NCBI RefSeq assembly: GCF_032337115.1
Contig: NZ_JAVXZY010000002.1
Location: forward strand, 1 to 64,000
Source: Roseateles_C aquae
GTDB taxonomy: Bacteria > Pseudomonadota > Gammaproteobacteria > Burkholderiales > Burkholderiaceae_C
DNA length: 64,000 bases
Direction of reading: 5' to 3'
Positions 26,367 through 34,578 of this stretch are shown here, one piece after another (the stretch's first letter is position 1; the number at the start of each line of letters is the position of its first letter). The position numbers and the translations under genes were made by a program. The notes under the pieces are model-generated. The model saw nothing but the letters and a program-made list of their open reading frames with translations. It did no database searches and was not told the origin of the DNA.

Positions 26367-27152
26367 ATGCATGACTTGATTTCCAGTCTAAAACCCCTGA
26401 TCGCCCTGCTGCTGCTCCCGCCCACGCCGACCTGGCTGCTTTTGCTTCTTGGTCTGTGGCTGCGTGCCCGCCGGCAGAACATTGGGACCGGTCTGTGTGT
26501 GATCGCCCTGCTGTTGGCTTGGCTCAGTTGTACCGAGGGCATGGGCCAATGGCTTTGGACCCACGCGCTGAAGGCGCCACCAGCCTTGCAACGCGCCGAA
26601 TGGCCGAGCAAGGCTGCACCGCGGACCGCCGTACTGGTGCTCGGCGGCGGCATCTACCAGCGCAGCCCGGCCTATGGCGCGGCAGATCTGAAGCAGGAGA
26701 CGCTGGAACGACTGCGCTACGGCATCTGGCTGGCCCGCCAACTGGACCTGCCAGTGGGATTTACGGGCGGCCGCCCCTTCAAGCCCGAATCAGATGACGT
26801 CAGCGAAGCTGTGGCCGCCGCCCGGGTAGCGCGGCAGGAATTCGGCTTGCCCCTGCGCTGGACAGAGGATCAGGCACGCGACACCGTCGAAAACGCCCGG
26901 TATGCACTGCCACTGCTACGCAAAGACGGCATTCGCGATGTGCTGCTGGTGACCAGCGCGGCACATATGCCGCGCGCTTTGCGGGCCTTCCGCCAGGAGG
27001 CGGGCAAGGACCTTCGCATCATTGCCGCACCTATAGGCTGGAAGGAAGCCGGGCCAACGCCCAGCATTCATGACTGGGCACCCAGCGCCGAAGGCTTGCG
27101 CGCCGTACGCTACGCCTGCTACGAGTTGCTCGCGCTGGGGGCGAGCCGCTGA
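26367..27152 (+). CDS. YdcF/ElyC-family (DUF218) membrane protein
   Basis: This 261-residue protein has two N-terminal membrane helices (about 10-32 and 40-58). A DUF218 domain follows: TAVLVLGGGIYQRSPAYG near 86, then LERLRYGIWLARQLDLPVGFTGG, RWTEDQARDTVENARYALPLL with the conserved T-x-E-N, and DVLLVTSAAHMPRALRAFRQEAG. This matches YdcF/ElyC/SanA-type proteins linked to envelope biogenesis and vancomycin barrier function; the reaction is not established. It is divergent from the DUF748 gene, itself an envelope protein, and convergent with ubiD across a hairpin-rich region. Confidence 0.87.
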   Translation: MHDLISSLKPLIALLLLPPTPTWLLLLLGLWLRARRQNIGTGLCVIALLLAWLSCTEGMGQWLWTHALKAPPALQRAEWPSKAAPRTAVLVLGGGIYQRSPAYGAADLKQETLERLRYGIWLARQLDLPVGFTGGRPFKPESDDVSEAVAAARVARQEFGLPLRWTEDQARDTVENARYALPLLRKDGIRDVLLVTSAAHMPRALRAFRQEAGKDLRIIAAPIGWKEAGPTPSIHDWAPSAEGLRAVRYACYELLALGASR

Positions 27153-27221
27153 GGCGCTGGAGCTCACAACATATATAACCGCCATTCACGCATCCCGAAA
27201 ATCACGGCTCAAAATGACGAA

Positions 27222-27248
27222 CCCCGCCCGGTTTTGAATCGGGCGGGG
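27222..27248. terminator. Strong GC hairpin between convergent ydcF-like gene and ubiD
   Basis: CCCCGCCCG (27222-27230) pairs perfectly with CGGGCGGGG (27240-27248) around a 9-nt loop. A short AT-rich flank (about 27209-27216) gives a weak U-tract for minus-strand transcription from ubiD. A transcription terminator for ubiD, possibly bidirectional, is the best reading. Confidence 0.6.
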
Positions 27249-27250
27249 CG

Positions 27251-27418
27251 AGTGGCTGACGCCACTATTGGGGCTCCACAGCTGCTGCTGCGGGGCTCCT
27301 GGCGCGCAAAGATTGCGCCAGAGGTGATGCCTGAACAGGCTTCTCAAGACTAGGCGCACGAAGCGCGGCCTTCAAGGCCAGGTGCCTGGGATGAACCCTG
27401 ATGGAAAAGCGCTTTTTC
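27251..27418. other. Hairpin-rich intergenic region, candidate structured RNA or ubiD 3' UTR
   Basis: Five further short dyads lie here: AGTGGC/GCCACT (27251-27266), GCGCAA/TTGCGC (27304-27318), GGCCTT-C-AAGGCC (27367-27379), CCAGG/CCTGG (27378-27389) and AAAAGCGCTTTT (27405-27416). With the 27222-27248 hairpin that makes six in under 200 bp. No gene with a start codon is present. Minus-strand transcription from ubiD into the strong hairpin would produce a structured tail. Confidence 0.4.
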
Positions 27419-28981
27419 TCAGCCTTTGTTCGGCGCTAGCAAGTTCGCAAGCAAGGCTTCAGCCTTGGCCGTCACTTCCGCCGGCATGGTGATCGTGCGG
27501 CCCCACTCGCGCGTTGTCTCGCCCGGCCATTTGTTGGTGGCGTCCATGCCCATCTTGCCGCCCAGGCCGCTCACCGGTGAGGCGAAGTCCAAGTAGTCGA
27601 TCGGCGTCTGATCGACAAGCGTCGTGTCGCGCACCGGATCCATCCGGGTCGTGACCGCCCAAATCACCTCGTTCCAGTCCCGCGTGTTGACGTCGTCATC
27701 GACGACAACAATGAACTTGGTGTACATGAACTGGCGCAGAAAGCTCCAGACGCCGAACATCACCCTCTTGGCGTGACCCGGGTACGCCTTGCGAATGGAC
27801 ACCACCGCCATCCGGTAGCTGCAGCCCTCGGGAGGCAGGTAGAAATCAACGATCTCGGGAAACTGTTTCTGCAGCAGCGGCACAAACACTTCGTTCAAGG
27901 CGACACCCAGTATGGCCGGCTCATCGGGCGGTTTGCCGGTGTAGGTGCTGTGGTAGATCGGATCGCGCCGCTGCGTCAGGCGGCTGAGCTCGAAGACCGG
28001 GAACCAGTCCTGTTCGTTGTAGTAGCCGGTGTGGTCGCCAAAAGGCCCTTCCAGGGCGTGGAGGTAGCCATCCTTTTCCTTCAGTGGCACACCATCGGCG
28101 CTGAGCCCCTCATAGCCAGGTGCTGCAACGGGGATATGCCCTTCCAGGACGATTTCGGCGCTCGCGGGCACCTGCAGGCGTCGCCCCTCGGGGCCCACGG
28201 CCGTATCAACCAGCTCGGTGCGTGAACCACGCAACAGCCCCGCGAACTGATATTCAGACAGCGAATCCGGCACCGGCGTCACGGCACCCAGAATCGTCGC
28301 TGGATCGGCGCCCAAAGCCACCGCAATCGGAAACGGTTGCCCCGGATTGGCCAGTGCATGGTCGCGAAAATCCAGCGCGCCGCCCCGGTGGGCCAGCCAG
28401 CGCATGATCACTTGACGCGGTCCGATCAGTTGCTGGCGATAGATGCCCAGGTTCTGCCGCAACCGCGGCTTGGCGACGTTCTGCGGTCCGCGCGTCACCA
28501 CCAGCCCCCAGGTGATCAAGGGCCCAGCGTCCCCCGGCCAACAGGTCTGAATGGGCAGGCGGTGCAAATCGATTTCATCGCCTTCCAGAACTTCCTCCTG
28601 GCAGGCTGCGCGCGAGACCAGGCCGGGCTTCATATCCCACAAGGCCTTGGCCATCTGGAACAGACGCCCTGCATCCTTCAAGCCCTTGGGCGGCTCCGGC
28701 TCCTTGAGGCTGGCCAAGACCTGCCCAACCTCACGAAGTTCGCCGAGCGAATTCTGGCCCATGCCCAGGGCCACTCGTTTGGGGGTGCCGAACAGATTGG
28801 TCAGTACTGGCATACCGAGGCTTGCTCGGTGCTCGAAAAGCAGCGCCGGACCTTGCTGCTTGAGCACCAGATCGCTCAGTGCCGTCATCTCTAGCCGCGG
28901 GGACACCGGCTGGCCGATTCGAAGCAGCTCGCCCTGGTTCTCCAGGGCCTGGATGAAGTCGCGCAAATCCTTGTATTTCAT
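27419..28981 (-). CDS. ubiD: 3-octaprenyl-4-hydroxybenzoate decarboxylase (prFMN-dependent)
   Basis: This 520-residue UbiD-family decarboxylase of ubiquinone synthesis uses prenylated FMN made by UbiX. Visible: MKYKDLRDFIQALENQGELLRI at the N-terminus, NLFGTPKRVALGMG, NLGIYRQQLIGPRQVIMRWLAHRGGALDF, GPFGDHTGYYNEQDWFPVFELSRLTQRRDPIYHSTYTGKPPDEP, SIRKAYPGHAKRVMFGVWS and the metal/cofactor segment VVVDDDVNTRDWNEVIWAV. These are textbook UbiD blocks. The length is slightly above the enterobacterial enzyme. It stands alone, and no ubiX is adjacent. A strong hairpin lies about 170 bp past its stop. Confidence 0.96.
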   Translation of the reverse strand: MKYKDLRDFIQALENQGELLRIGQPVSPRLEMTALSDLVLKQQGPALLFEHRASLGMPVLTNLFGTPKRVALGMGQNSLGELREVGQVLASLKEPEPPKGLKDAGRLFQMAKALWDMKPGLVSRAACQEEVLEGDEIDLHRLPIQTCWPGDAGPLITWGLVVTRGPQNVAKPRLRQNLGIYRQQLIGPRQVIMRWLAHRGGALDFRDHALANPGQPFPIAVALGADPATILGAVTPVPDSLSEYQFAGLLRGSRTELVDTAVGPEGRRLQVPASAEIVLEGHIPVAAPGYEGLSADGVPLKEKDGYLHALEGPFGDHTGYYNEQDWFPVFELSRLTQRRDPIYHSTYTGKPPDEPAILGVALNEVFVPLLQKQFPEIVDFYLPPEGCSYRMAVVSIRKAYPGHAKRVMFGVWSFLRQFMYTKFIVVVDDDVNTRDWNEVIWAVTTRMDPVRDTTLVDQTPIDYLDFASPVSGLGGKMGMDATNKWPGETTREWGRTITMPAEVTAKAEALLANLLAPNKG

Positions 28982-29245
28982 AACTCAAAGTAGTTAGAGA
29001 GCATCTTTATGCGCTTGACTGGTTATTTTTGATCCCTAAAATCCGCCCTGCCCTGAGTCTTCAGGGTTAACCCGTGCGCGCTTGAACTGGGATTGAGCGC
29101 GCACGCCGCTGCCGATGGACGCCGTTCCTCGCCCTGCGCTGACCTCGTTGCCAGGCCCAGGACAAGACAACGGCCCATTATCACTGTCGGCCCTGCCCCG
29201 CCCCTGGTGGACGATGGCAAGACCGGCAGAGAAGAAAGGAGTCGC

Positions 29246-30082
29246 ATGACAGCGCGTCAAGATCTGTTATCCCTCGGCCGTTCCACCCGTGCGGCCCTGA
29301 CCCTGTTCGTTCGCGATATCGGTCAAGGCCTGCTGGTCGTCAGCCACAACACTCTGGCCCTGGTCGGCCTGGCCGTCGTCGCCGTGCTGGCGACCTTTGC
29401 CAGCCAAGCCGAATTGCGCCACCAACTGGAAAGCCAAACCCTGGGCTGGTTGCATGCCCGCCAGGAAGCCCGCGCAGAGGCGCTGGGCGACACCCTGTCG
29501 GGTGTCGCCGACCCTGAAGCGATTGTTCGCGCCACCGCGACCGATCCCAAGGACCTGCCCCGACAGCAGGCTGCCGTCGCTCAGTGGCTGTCGCGCCGTT
29601 ACAAGGTTGCGCCTGAGCCGATCAGCCGCTTGGTGCAAGAAGCCTGGGCGGTCGGTCAACGCGCCCATGTCGAGCCGACGCTGATACTGGCCATCATGGC
29701 CGTCGAATCCGGCTTCAACCCTTTTGCTCAGAGCACCGTCGGCGCTCAGGGCTTGATGCAGGTGCTGACCCGCGTCCATGACGACAAGTACGAGGCCTTT
29801 GGCGGCAGCCATGCGGCGTTCGACCCGATCACCAATTTGCGCGTCGGCGTTCAAGTGTTGAAGGAGTGCATTCAGCGTGCTGGTAGCGTAGAGGAAGGCC
29901 TGCGCTTCTATGTGGGTGCCGCCAATCTCCCCGACGACGCTGGCTACGCCGGCCGCGTGCTCTCTGAGCACGAGCAGATGAAGGCCGTTGCGGCAGGCAA
30001 GCCAGCCGCGGCGCCGGCCAAACCTGCCCGTGAGGCCGTCGCAGCGACCAGCAACGCTGCGCACGTCGCGATGTTGGATTGA
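29246..30082 (+). CDS. Membrane-anchored lytic transglycosylase (SLT domain)
   Basis: This 278-residue envelope protein has one N-terminal helix (about 33-52, LLVVSHNTLALVGLAVVAVL). A linker and an SLT-type catalytic domain follow: LILAIMAVESGFNPFAQSTVGAQGLMQVL with catalytic E154, then AFDPITNLRVGVQVLKECIQRAGSVEEGLRFYVGAA with the conserved Asn and Tyr. The C-terminal tail is Ala/Pro/Lys-rich. The enzyme should cleave the glycan strand of peptidoglycan. AAAGGAG lies just before the ATG at 29246, so the in-frame extension from 29093 is rejected. The glyA promoter appears to overlap its stop codon. The 264 bp upstream hold only promoter-like sequence. Confidence 0.87.
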   Translation: MTARQDLLSLGRSTRAALTLFVRDIGQGLLVVSHNTLALVGLAVVAVLATFASQAELRHQLESQTLGWLHARQEARAEALGDTLSGVADPEAIVRATATDPKDLPRQQAAVAQWLSRRYKVAPEPISRLVQEAWAVGQRAHVEPTLILAIMAVESGFNPFAQSTVGAQGLMQVLTRVHDDKYEAFGGSHAAFDPITNLRVGVQVLKECIQRAGSVEEGLRFYVGAANLPDDAGYAGRVLSEHEQMKAVAAGKPAAAPAKPAREAVAATSNAAHVAMLD

Positions 30083-30110
30083 GCGTCACCGCGCTCCGCT
30101 ACACTCAGCA

Positions 30111-30228
30111 CTTCGCGCGACTGGCGATCAAGGCGGCAGTCAGCCGCCCGAGGTGGTGGACCACCGGGAAGCGCGAACGACAAGCCCGTTCAGGGCCTTG
30201 CCGTCTTCAGCCGTTCGCCTGGGCAGCC
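30111..30228 (+). ncRNA. ZTP (pfl-motif) riboswitch upstream of glyA
   Basis: The leader matches the ZTP aptamer. CGCGC (30114-30118) followed by GACTGGCG pairs with GCGCG (30171-30175). A GGTGG/CCACC hairpin (30152-30165) is followed by GGGAAGCGCG. The second conserved half CCGTTCGCCTGGGCAG (30211-30226) is the diagnostic pseudoknot and ligand segment. A variable hairpin GGCGGC/GCCGCC (30132-30148) is inserted. A -10 TACACT (30100-30105) just before it sets the transcript start. ZTP accumulates when formyl-folate is low, and the switch then raises one-carbon genes such as glyA. The expression platform (30229-30295) is not resolved. Confidence 0.88.
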
Positions 30229-30295
30229 CAGCCAGCAAGTCGGATCTTTCGACGGCGGGGCTGCGGCTCCAACCCTAGAGTACAGCCACCACACC

Positions 30296-31546
30296 ATGTT
30301 TGACCGCAGCACTTCGACCCTGGCCAACATCGATCCGGACCTCTGGGCCGCCATTCAGGCCGAGAACCAGCGCCAAGAAGATCACATCGAGCTGATCGCC
30401 TCCGAAAACTACACCTCGCCTGCCGTCATGCAGGCGCAGGGCAGCCAGCTGACCAATAAATACGCTGAGGGCTATCCTGGCAAGCGTTATTACGGCGGCT
30501 GCGAGAACGTCGACGTCGTCGAGCAACTGGCGATCGACCGCCTCAAGCAGCTCTTCGGCGCCAACTACGCCAATGTGCAGCCCAACAGTGGCTCGCAGGC
30601 CAATCAGGGCGTGTTCTTCGCGCTGCTGCAGCCCGGCGACACCATCATGGGCATGAGCCTGTCCGAGGGCGGCCACCTGACCCACGGCATGGCGCTGAAC
30701 ATGAGCGGTAAGTGGTTCAAGGTCATCAGCTATGGCCTGAATGACAAGGAAGAGATCGACTACGACGCGATGGAGAAGCTGGCGCGCGAGCAAAAGCCCA
30801 AGCTGATCATTGCTGGTGCCTCGGCCTACAGCCTGCGCATCGACTTCGAGCGCTTCGGCAAGATTGCCAAGGAAATCGGCGCCTACTTCATGGTCGACAT
30901 GGCCCACTATGCCGGCCTGATCGCTGCAGGCGTCTACCCGAATCCGGTCCCGCATGCCGACGTTGTGACCTCGACCACGCACAAGAGCCTGCGTGGCCCG
31001 CGTGGCGGCATCATCCTGAGCAATAGCGAAGAGATCGCCAAGAAGATCAACAGCGCCATCTTCCCTGGCATCCAGGGTGGCCCGCTGATGCATGTGATCG
31101 CCGGCAAGGCTGTTGCCTTCAAGGAAGCGCTGACGCCCGAGTTCAAGGCCTATCAGGAGCAGGTCGTCAAGAACGCCAAGGTGCTGGCCGACACGCTGAT
31201 CGAACGCGGCCTGCGCATTGTTTCCGGCGGCACCGAAAGCCATGTGATGCTGGTCGATCTGCGCCCCAAGGGCCTGACCGGCAAGGAAGCCGAAGCCGTG
31301 CTGGGCCTGGCCCACATGACCTGCAACAAAAACGGCATCCCCAACGACCCGCAAAAGCCCATGGTCACCAGCGGCATTCGTCTCGGCACCCCGGCGATGA
31401 CCACCCGCGGCTTCAAGGAAGAGCAGGTGCGCGCCACCGCCCACCTGATCGCCGACGTGCTGGACAAGCCACACGATGAGGCCAATCTGGCCGCCGTGCG
31501 CGAAAAGGTTGCCGCGCTGACGCGCGACTTCCCGGTCTACCGCTGA
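30296..31546 (+). CDS. glyA: Serine hydroxymethyltransferase
   Basis: This PLP enzyme of 416 residues interconverts serine and glycine while loading one-carbon units onto tetrahydrofolate. Visible: IELIASENYTSPAVMQAQGSQLTNKYAEGYPGKRYYGGCE, LFGANYANVQPNSGSQAN, MGMSLSEGGHLTHG, the PLP-lysine segment VTSTTHKSLRGPRGG with K230, FPGIQGGPLMHVIAGKAVAFKEA and GTPAMTTRGFKEE. The protein is full length. It is preceded by a ZTP riboswitch, so expression should rise when formyl-tetrahydrofolate is scarce. nrdR follows 32 bp later, as in many proteobacteria, joining folate and deoxynucleotide control. Confidence 0.98.
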   Translation: MFDRSTSTLANIDPDLWAAIQAENQRQEDHIELIASENYTSPAVMQAQGSQLTNKYAEGYPGKRYYGGCENVDVVEQLAIDRLKQLFGANYANVQPNSGSQANQGVFFALLQPGDTIMGMSLSEGGHLTHGMALNMSGKWFKVISYGLNDKEEIDYDAMEKLAREQKPKLIIAGASAYSLRIDFERFGKIAKEIGAYFMVDMAHYAGLIAAGVYPNPVPHADVVTSTTHKSLRGPRGGIILSNSEEIAKKINSAIFPGIQGGPLMHVIAGKAVAFKEALTPEFKAYQEQVVKNAKVLADTLIERGLRIVSGGTESHVMLVDLRPKGLTGKEAEAVLGLAHMTCNKNGIPNDPQKPMVTSGIRLGTPAMTTRGFKEEQVRATAHLIADVLDKPHDEANLAAVREKVAALTRDFPVYR

Positions 31547-31578
31547 TCGCTGCGGCTGCCCTCAGGCCCTAAGCGACG

Positions 31579-32022
31579 ATGCGCTGCCCCTTCTGCAGTC
31601 ATGCCGAAACCCAGGTTGTCGAAACCCGGGAATCGGATGAGGGCGATGTGGTGCGGCGCCGTCGCCGCTGCCAGGGGTGCGAGAAACGATTCACCACTTA
31701 CGAGCGGGCCGAGATCGCCCTGCCCGTGGTGGTCAAGAAGGACGGCACCCGCGCCGACTTTGACGCCAGCAAGGTTCGTGCATCGATGCAGCTGGCGCTG
31801 CGCAAGCGCCCGGTCAGCATCGAACAACTCGATGCGGCACTGGAACGCATCCAGGAACGCCTGCTGACCAGCGGCGCCCGTGAAATCCCCTCCACCAAAC
31901 TTGGTGAACTGGTCATGCGCGAGCTCAAGCGCATCGACAAGGTGGCCTACGTCCGTTTCGCTTCGGTGTACCGCAGCTTCGAGGACGTGGATGAATTCAG
32001 GCAGCTGATTCGGGATATTTGA
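31579..32022 (+). CDS. nrdR: Transcriptional repressor NrdR
   Basis: This 147-residue repressor of ribonucleotide reductase genes senses ATP/dATP. An N-terminal zinc ribbon uses C3, C6, C31 and C34 (MRCPFC and RCQGCEKRFTTYE). An ATP-cone domain follows: VVKKDGTRADFDASKVRASMQLALRKRPVS and FASVYRSFEDVDEFRQLI. All signature residues are present. It lies 32 bp after glyA and is probably read from the same mRNA. A short GC hairpin just past the stop (CCCC and GGGG around 32025-32036) may help end transcription before the pilin operon. Confidence 0.97.
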   Translation: MRCPFCSHAETQVVETRESDEGDVVRRRRRCQGCEKRFTTYERAEIALPVVVKKDGTRADFDASKVRASMQLALRKRPVSIEQLDAALERIQERLLTSGAREIPSTKLGELVMRELKRIDKVAYVRFASVYRSFEDVDEFRQLIRDI

Positions 32023-32130
32023 TCCCCACAACGGGGGTCTCCCCCCCTTACGGCACCCGTCAGCAGGACAGAAATGCCGGGCCGCTTGCCTTAATTTTGC
32101 TGCCACAGACAGCCAGCAAAGGGGCCAAGC

Positions 32131-32694
32131 ATGAGAGCACAGTCATTGACAGGATCGCGCATGGCGGGTTTTTGCGCCGTCGAGGTCTGCGTAGCCGCAA
32201 CGATCGTGGCCATGCTCACGTCACTTGCCCTCCCCAGCCTCAAATCAACGGTGACCGCCCACCGCGCCCAGCAGGCCTCGCAGACACTGCTGACAGCAAT
32301 TCGTGAAGCCAGAAGCGAAGCCATTCGATCACAGAGCGTTGTGAAGCTGAATCTCCAATCGTCAACGCACGGCTCTTGTCTCGTCATGTATGTCGAGAAC
32401 GGCCCAGCCAGCGCCGGCCGTCAGCCATGCCAATGCTCAGCCGATGGCACAGCGACCTGCAATGCCGCAGCAACCTTGCTCAGACACCAATGGCTACCCT
32501 CAACAGCGGAAGTCTCAGTCCTGACCAACGTGCCGACAATGAACTTTGAAGGTGCACGTGGGCTGGTCACGCCAGCCGGCCACTTCGACGTAAATCAGAC
32601 TTCTGGGCCGGCCATCCGCCATATTGTGAGCATGGCGGGCCGAATCCGCAGTTGCAGCCCAGACGGCGAAGCGAAACAGCTCGTGCGCTGCTAA
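32131..32694 (+). CDS. GspH/FimT-type minor pseudopilin with atypical prepilin motif
   Basis: This 187-residue type IV pilin-like protein is first in a six-gene pilin operon. The class III leader ends at G13 with cleavage before F14. The mature N-terminus FCAVEVCVAATIVAMLTSLALPSL keeps the essential Glu at +5 but replaces the usual T-L-I with C-A-V, an odd variant. The next part (QQASQTLLTAIREARSEAIRSQSVVKL) is typical of FimT/GspH initiation pilins. Several cysteines in the globular domain probably form disulfides (PCQCSADGTATC). AAAGGGG precedes the ATG. The genes in this run look more AT-rich than their neighbours. Confidence 0.82.
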   Translation: MRAQSLTGSRMAGFCAVEVCVAATIVAMLTSLALPSLKSTVTAHRAQQASQTLLTAIREARSEAIRSQSVVKLNLQSSTHGSCLVMYVENGPASAGRQPCQCSADGTATCNAAATLLRHQWLPSTAEVSVLTNVPTMNFEGARGLVTPAGHFDVNQTSGPAIRHIVSMAGRIRSCSPDGEAKQLVRC

Positions 32695-32795
32695 GCCCCC
32701 CCTCAAATCAGGGAGCAATAGATGAGCGGTCAGCTTCGACTGACCGATGGCAGCGCATTCACAGCAGATGGCACCAGGGACAGAATAATCGGGCC

Positions 32796-33275
32796 ATGCA
32801 CTCACAGACAAACCGCGTCCGACGATCAGCGGCAAAAGGTCCGGTCCAGCTGAGCGGACTGACCTTGATCGAATTGCTTGTTGTTTTGGCTATCGTCGGC
32901 ATTCTGCTGGCGATTGGTCTTCCTTCGTACCAGCAGTACGTGATGAAGGGCCGCCGTGCCGACGCGATCAAGGCCTTGAATGAGGTGGTGCAGGCGCAGG
33001 AGCGATATCGCAGCAGCAACTCCAGCTATGCGAACTCACTGACGACGCTTTACTCAACCACCACGGCCCCCGATCTCGCGCAGCACTACGACATGACATT
33101 GAGTGGTGTTTCTGCAAGCGGCTTCACCATCGCTGCGAGCCCTAAGACCGGCGGCTTGCAGACTCAAGACACCGTGTGCGCCACGATCAAAATCAGTCTT
33201 GCCGGCGGCGCACTCACCTACTCCAGCCTCAATTCCGCGGCTGCTTCGACCACCTCCAGCTGCTGGCCAAAATGA
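32796..33275 (+). CDS. pilE: PilE-type minor pilin
   Basis: This 159-residue prepilin has a leader of 21 residues ending QLSG and the mature start LTLIELLVVLAIVGILLAIGLPSYQQYV, with Glu at +5. It is followed by KGRRADAIKALNEVVQAQERYRSSNSSYANSLTTL, the PilE alpha-helix and glycosylation-loop pattern, and a C-terminal disulfide pair (C near 130 and C157). The start at 32796 gives the shortest sensible leader; an in-frame extension to 32652 overlaps the upstream gene. Its TGA overlaps the next gene's ATG (ATGA). It is expected to be a minor or tip component of type IV pili. Confidence 0.85.
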   Translation: MHSQTNRVRRSAAKGPVQLSGLTLIELLVVLAIVGILLAIGLPSYQQYVMKGRRADAIKALNEVVQAQERYRSSNSSYANSLTTLYSTTTAPDLAQHYDMTLSGVSASGFTIAASPKTGGLQTQDTVCATIKISLAGGALTYSSLNSAAASTTSSCWPK

Positions 33276-33817
33276 AGAGTGTTCGCAAACCCATTGGCGT
33301 CGGCATAGTTGAAGTGCTCGCAACGCTAGCGATAGTTGGAATATTGCTCGCCGTGGCCGCGCCCTCGTTCTCAGACTTCCTTGATAGAAGGCGGGTTGAG
33401 GCAGCCACCACCGAATTTGCCTCAGACATCGCCTTCAGCAAAGCCCTGATCGCAAGCAACACGACCAATATCAATTTGAGCATTGGCAGTGCTTGCTACT
33501 CGGTGGCTTTTTTCGCCGGCAATACAACCTGCCCCTGTGAACCACCAATCCCGAACATCTGCCTCGTCAGCCCCACCGCTCAGGCCCAAACGCAAAAAAC
33601 GGTCCAGAAGACCAACGGTATTCGGTTCTCTACCAGTCCGCAGGTGCAGAGCAACCAAAGGATTATCGCCATACAGGCGTCTGAAGTGCTTCCCCAGCCG
33701 GCCTACGTGGAAATTACCGGCGCACGGAGCAACTCGCTGCGGGTGGAGATTGGCCCGGTAGGCAGAGTCAGGATTTGCAGCGTCAGCGGCAACTTTTCTG
33801 GATACCCAACATGCTAG
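33272..33817 (+). CDS. GspH/FimU-type minor pseudopilin
   Basis: This 181-residue prepilin has a 9-residue leader ending PIG. The mature start VGIVEVLATLAIVGILLAVAAPSFSDFLDRRRVEAATTEFASDIAFSKALI fits FimU/FimT/GspH proteins, with Glu at +5. The globular part has Cys-containing loops (TTCPCEPPIPNIC and a C-terminal RICSVSGNF then PTC). It overlaps pilE by 4 bp at the 5' end, and its stop overlaps the pilW start region. This is the second GspH-type gene of the operon, so one may be a FimU and one a FimT equivalent. Confidence 0.83.
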   Translation: MKSVRKPIGVGIVEVLATLAIVGILLAVAAPSFSDFLDRRRVEAATTEFASDIAFSKALIASNTTNINLSIGSACYSVAFFAGNTTCPCEPPIPNICLVSPTAQAQTQKTVQKTNGIRFSTSPQVQSNQRIIAIQASEVLPQPAYVEITGARSNSLRVEIGPVGRVRICSVSGNFSGYPTC

Positions 33818-34578
33818 CCTCGGTCCAACCCACCGCTCCCGCCCTGCGGGGCGCTCGCCGGCGCCAAGCCGGCCTGAGTCTTGTGGAAATGATGGTGGGG
33901 ATCACCGTCGGTTTGGTGGTCACCGCTGCCGCTGCGTCGATGATGCTGTCTCAGATGACGGAAACACGGCGACTGCTGCAGGAAACGGAATTGCAGCAGG
34001 ATCTTCGCGCCATTACCGAGTTGATCCGCCGGGAAACCCAGCACGCAGGGTATTGGGCCAACCCAGATGCTGGTACTTGGATGATTAATGACTCAGGCAA
34101 TCGAATCAGAAATCCTTACGGGCAAATCTCGCTCAGCACCTCGCCCGGTGCGACCACCCCTGACAGCATCACCTTTTACCGCAGTGAAGCCGAGCGCTTG
34201 CTGAATGGCCCGTCGACCAGTCCCGGGTCTGGCTTTAAACACGAGAACAATTCCGCCGATGCGGGCGAACAGCATGGTTTCAGACTCGTTAATTCTGTGC
34301 TGTCTTACCGGCTGACGCGTACCAGTCAATGGCAGCCGTTGACCTCAACTGATCAGGTCGAAATCACCAGCTTTTCGATCACACAATCGAACCAGTGCCT
34401 GCCGACCAATGAATTCTCGCCAACGCCCTGTCCCTCCGGTTCAACAACTTGCACACCGCCACCAGGTCAGGATGTGATGACTCTGAATTTCAGTATTGGC
34501 GCGAGGCTGGCGAAGGATCACAGTGTCACCCGCACTGCGACGACCAGCGTACGCGTCTTGAACGCGGGGAACTGCTGA
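33811..34578 (+). CDS. pilW: PilW-type minor pilin
   Basis: This 255-residue minor pilin has the leader RRRQAG (G21) and mature N-terminus LSLVEMMVGITVGLVVTAAAASMML with Glu at +5. It is followed by the PilW pattern LLQETELQQDLRAITELIRRETQHAGYWA. A Ser/Thr-rich globular domain contains TFYRSEAERL, and a Cys pair (CLPTNEFSPTPC) lies near 205-218. The ATG at 33811 lies inside the end of the preceding gene, and the stop TGA overlaps the next ATG, so translation is coupled. PilV, PilW and PilX normally form the initiation complex that primes pilus assembly. Confidence 0.88.
   Translation: MLASVQPTAPALRGARRRQAGLSLVEMMVGITVGLVVTAAAASMMLSQMTETRRLLQETELQQDLRAITELIRRETQHAGYWANPDAGTWMINDSGNRIRNPYGQISLSTSPGATTPDSITFYRSEAERLLNGPSTSPGSGFKHENNSADAGEQHGFRLVNSVLSYRLTRTSQWQPLTSTDQVEITSFSITQSNQCLPTNEFSPTPCPSGSTTCTPPPGQDVMTLNFSIGARLAKDHSVTRTATTSVRVLNAGNC

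Noticed and set aside
27265..27430. An Arg-rich minus-strand frame of about 55 codons after ubiD, ending right before the strong hairpin
   Set aside because: It has no ATG or GTG start and is out of frame with ubiD; an open frame of this length is expected by chance in GC-rich DNA.
32652..32795. An N-terminal extension of pilE
   Set aside because: It overlaps the preceding gene and would put 48 extra residues before a normal prepilin leader.
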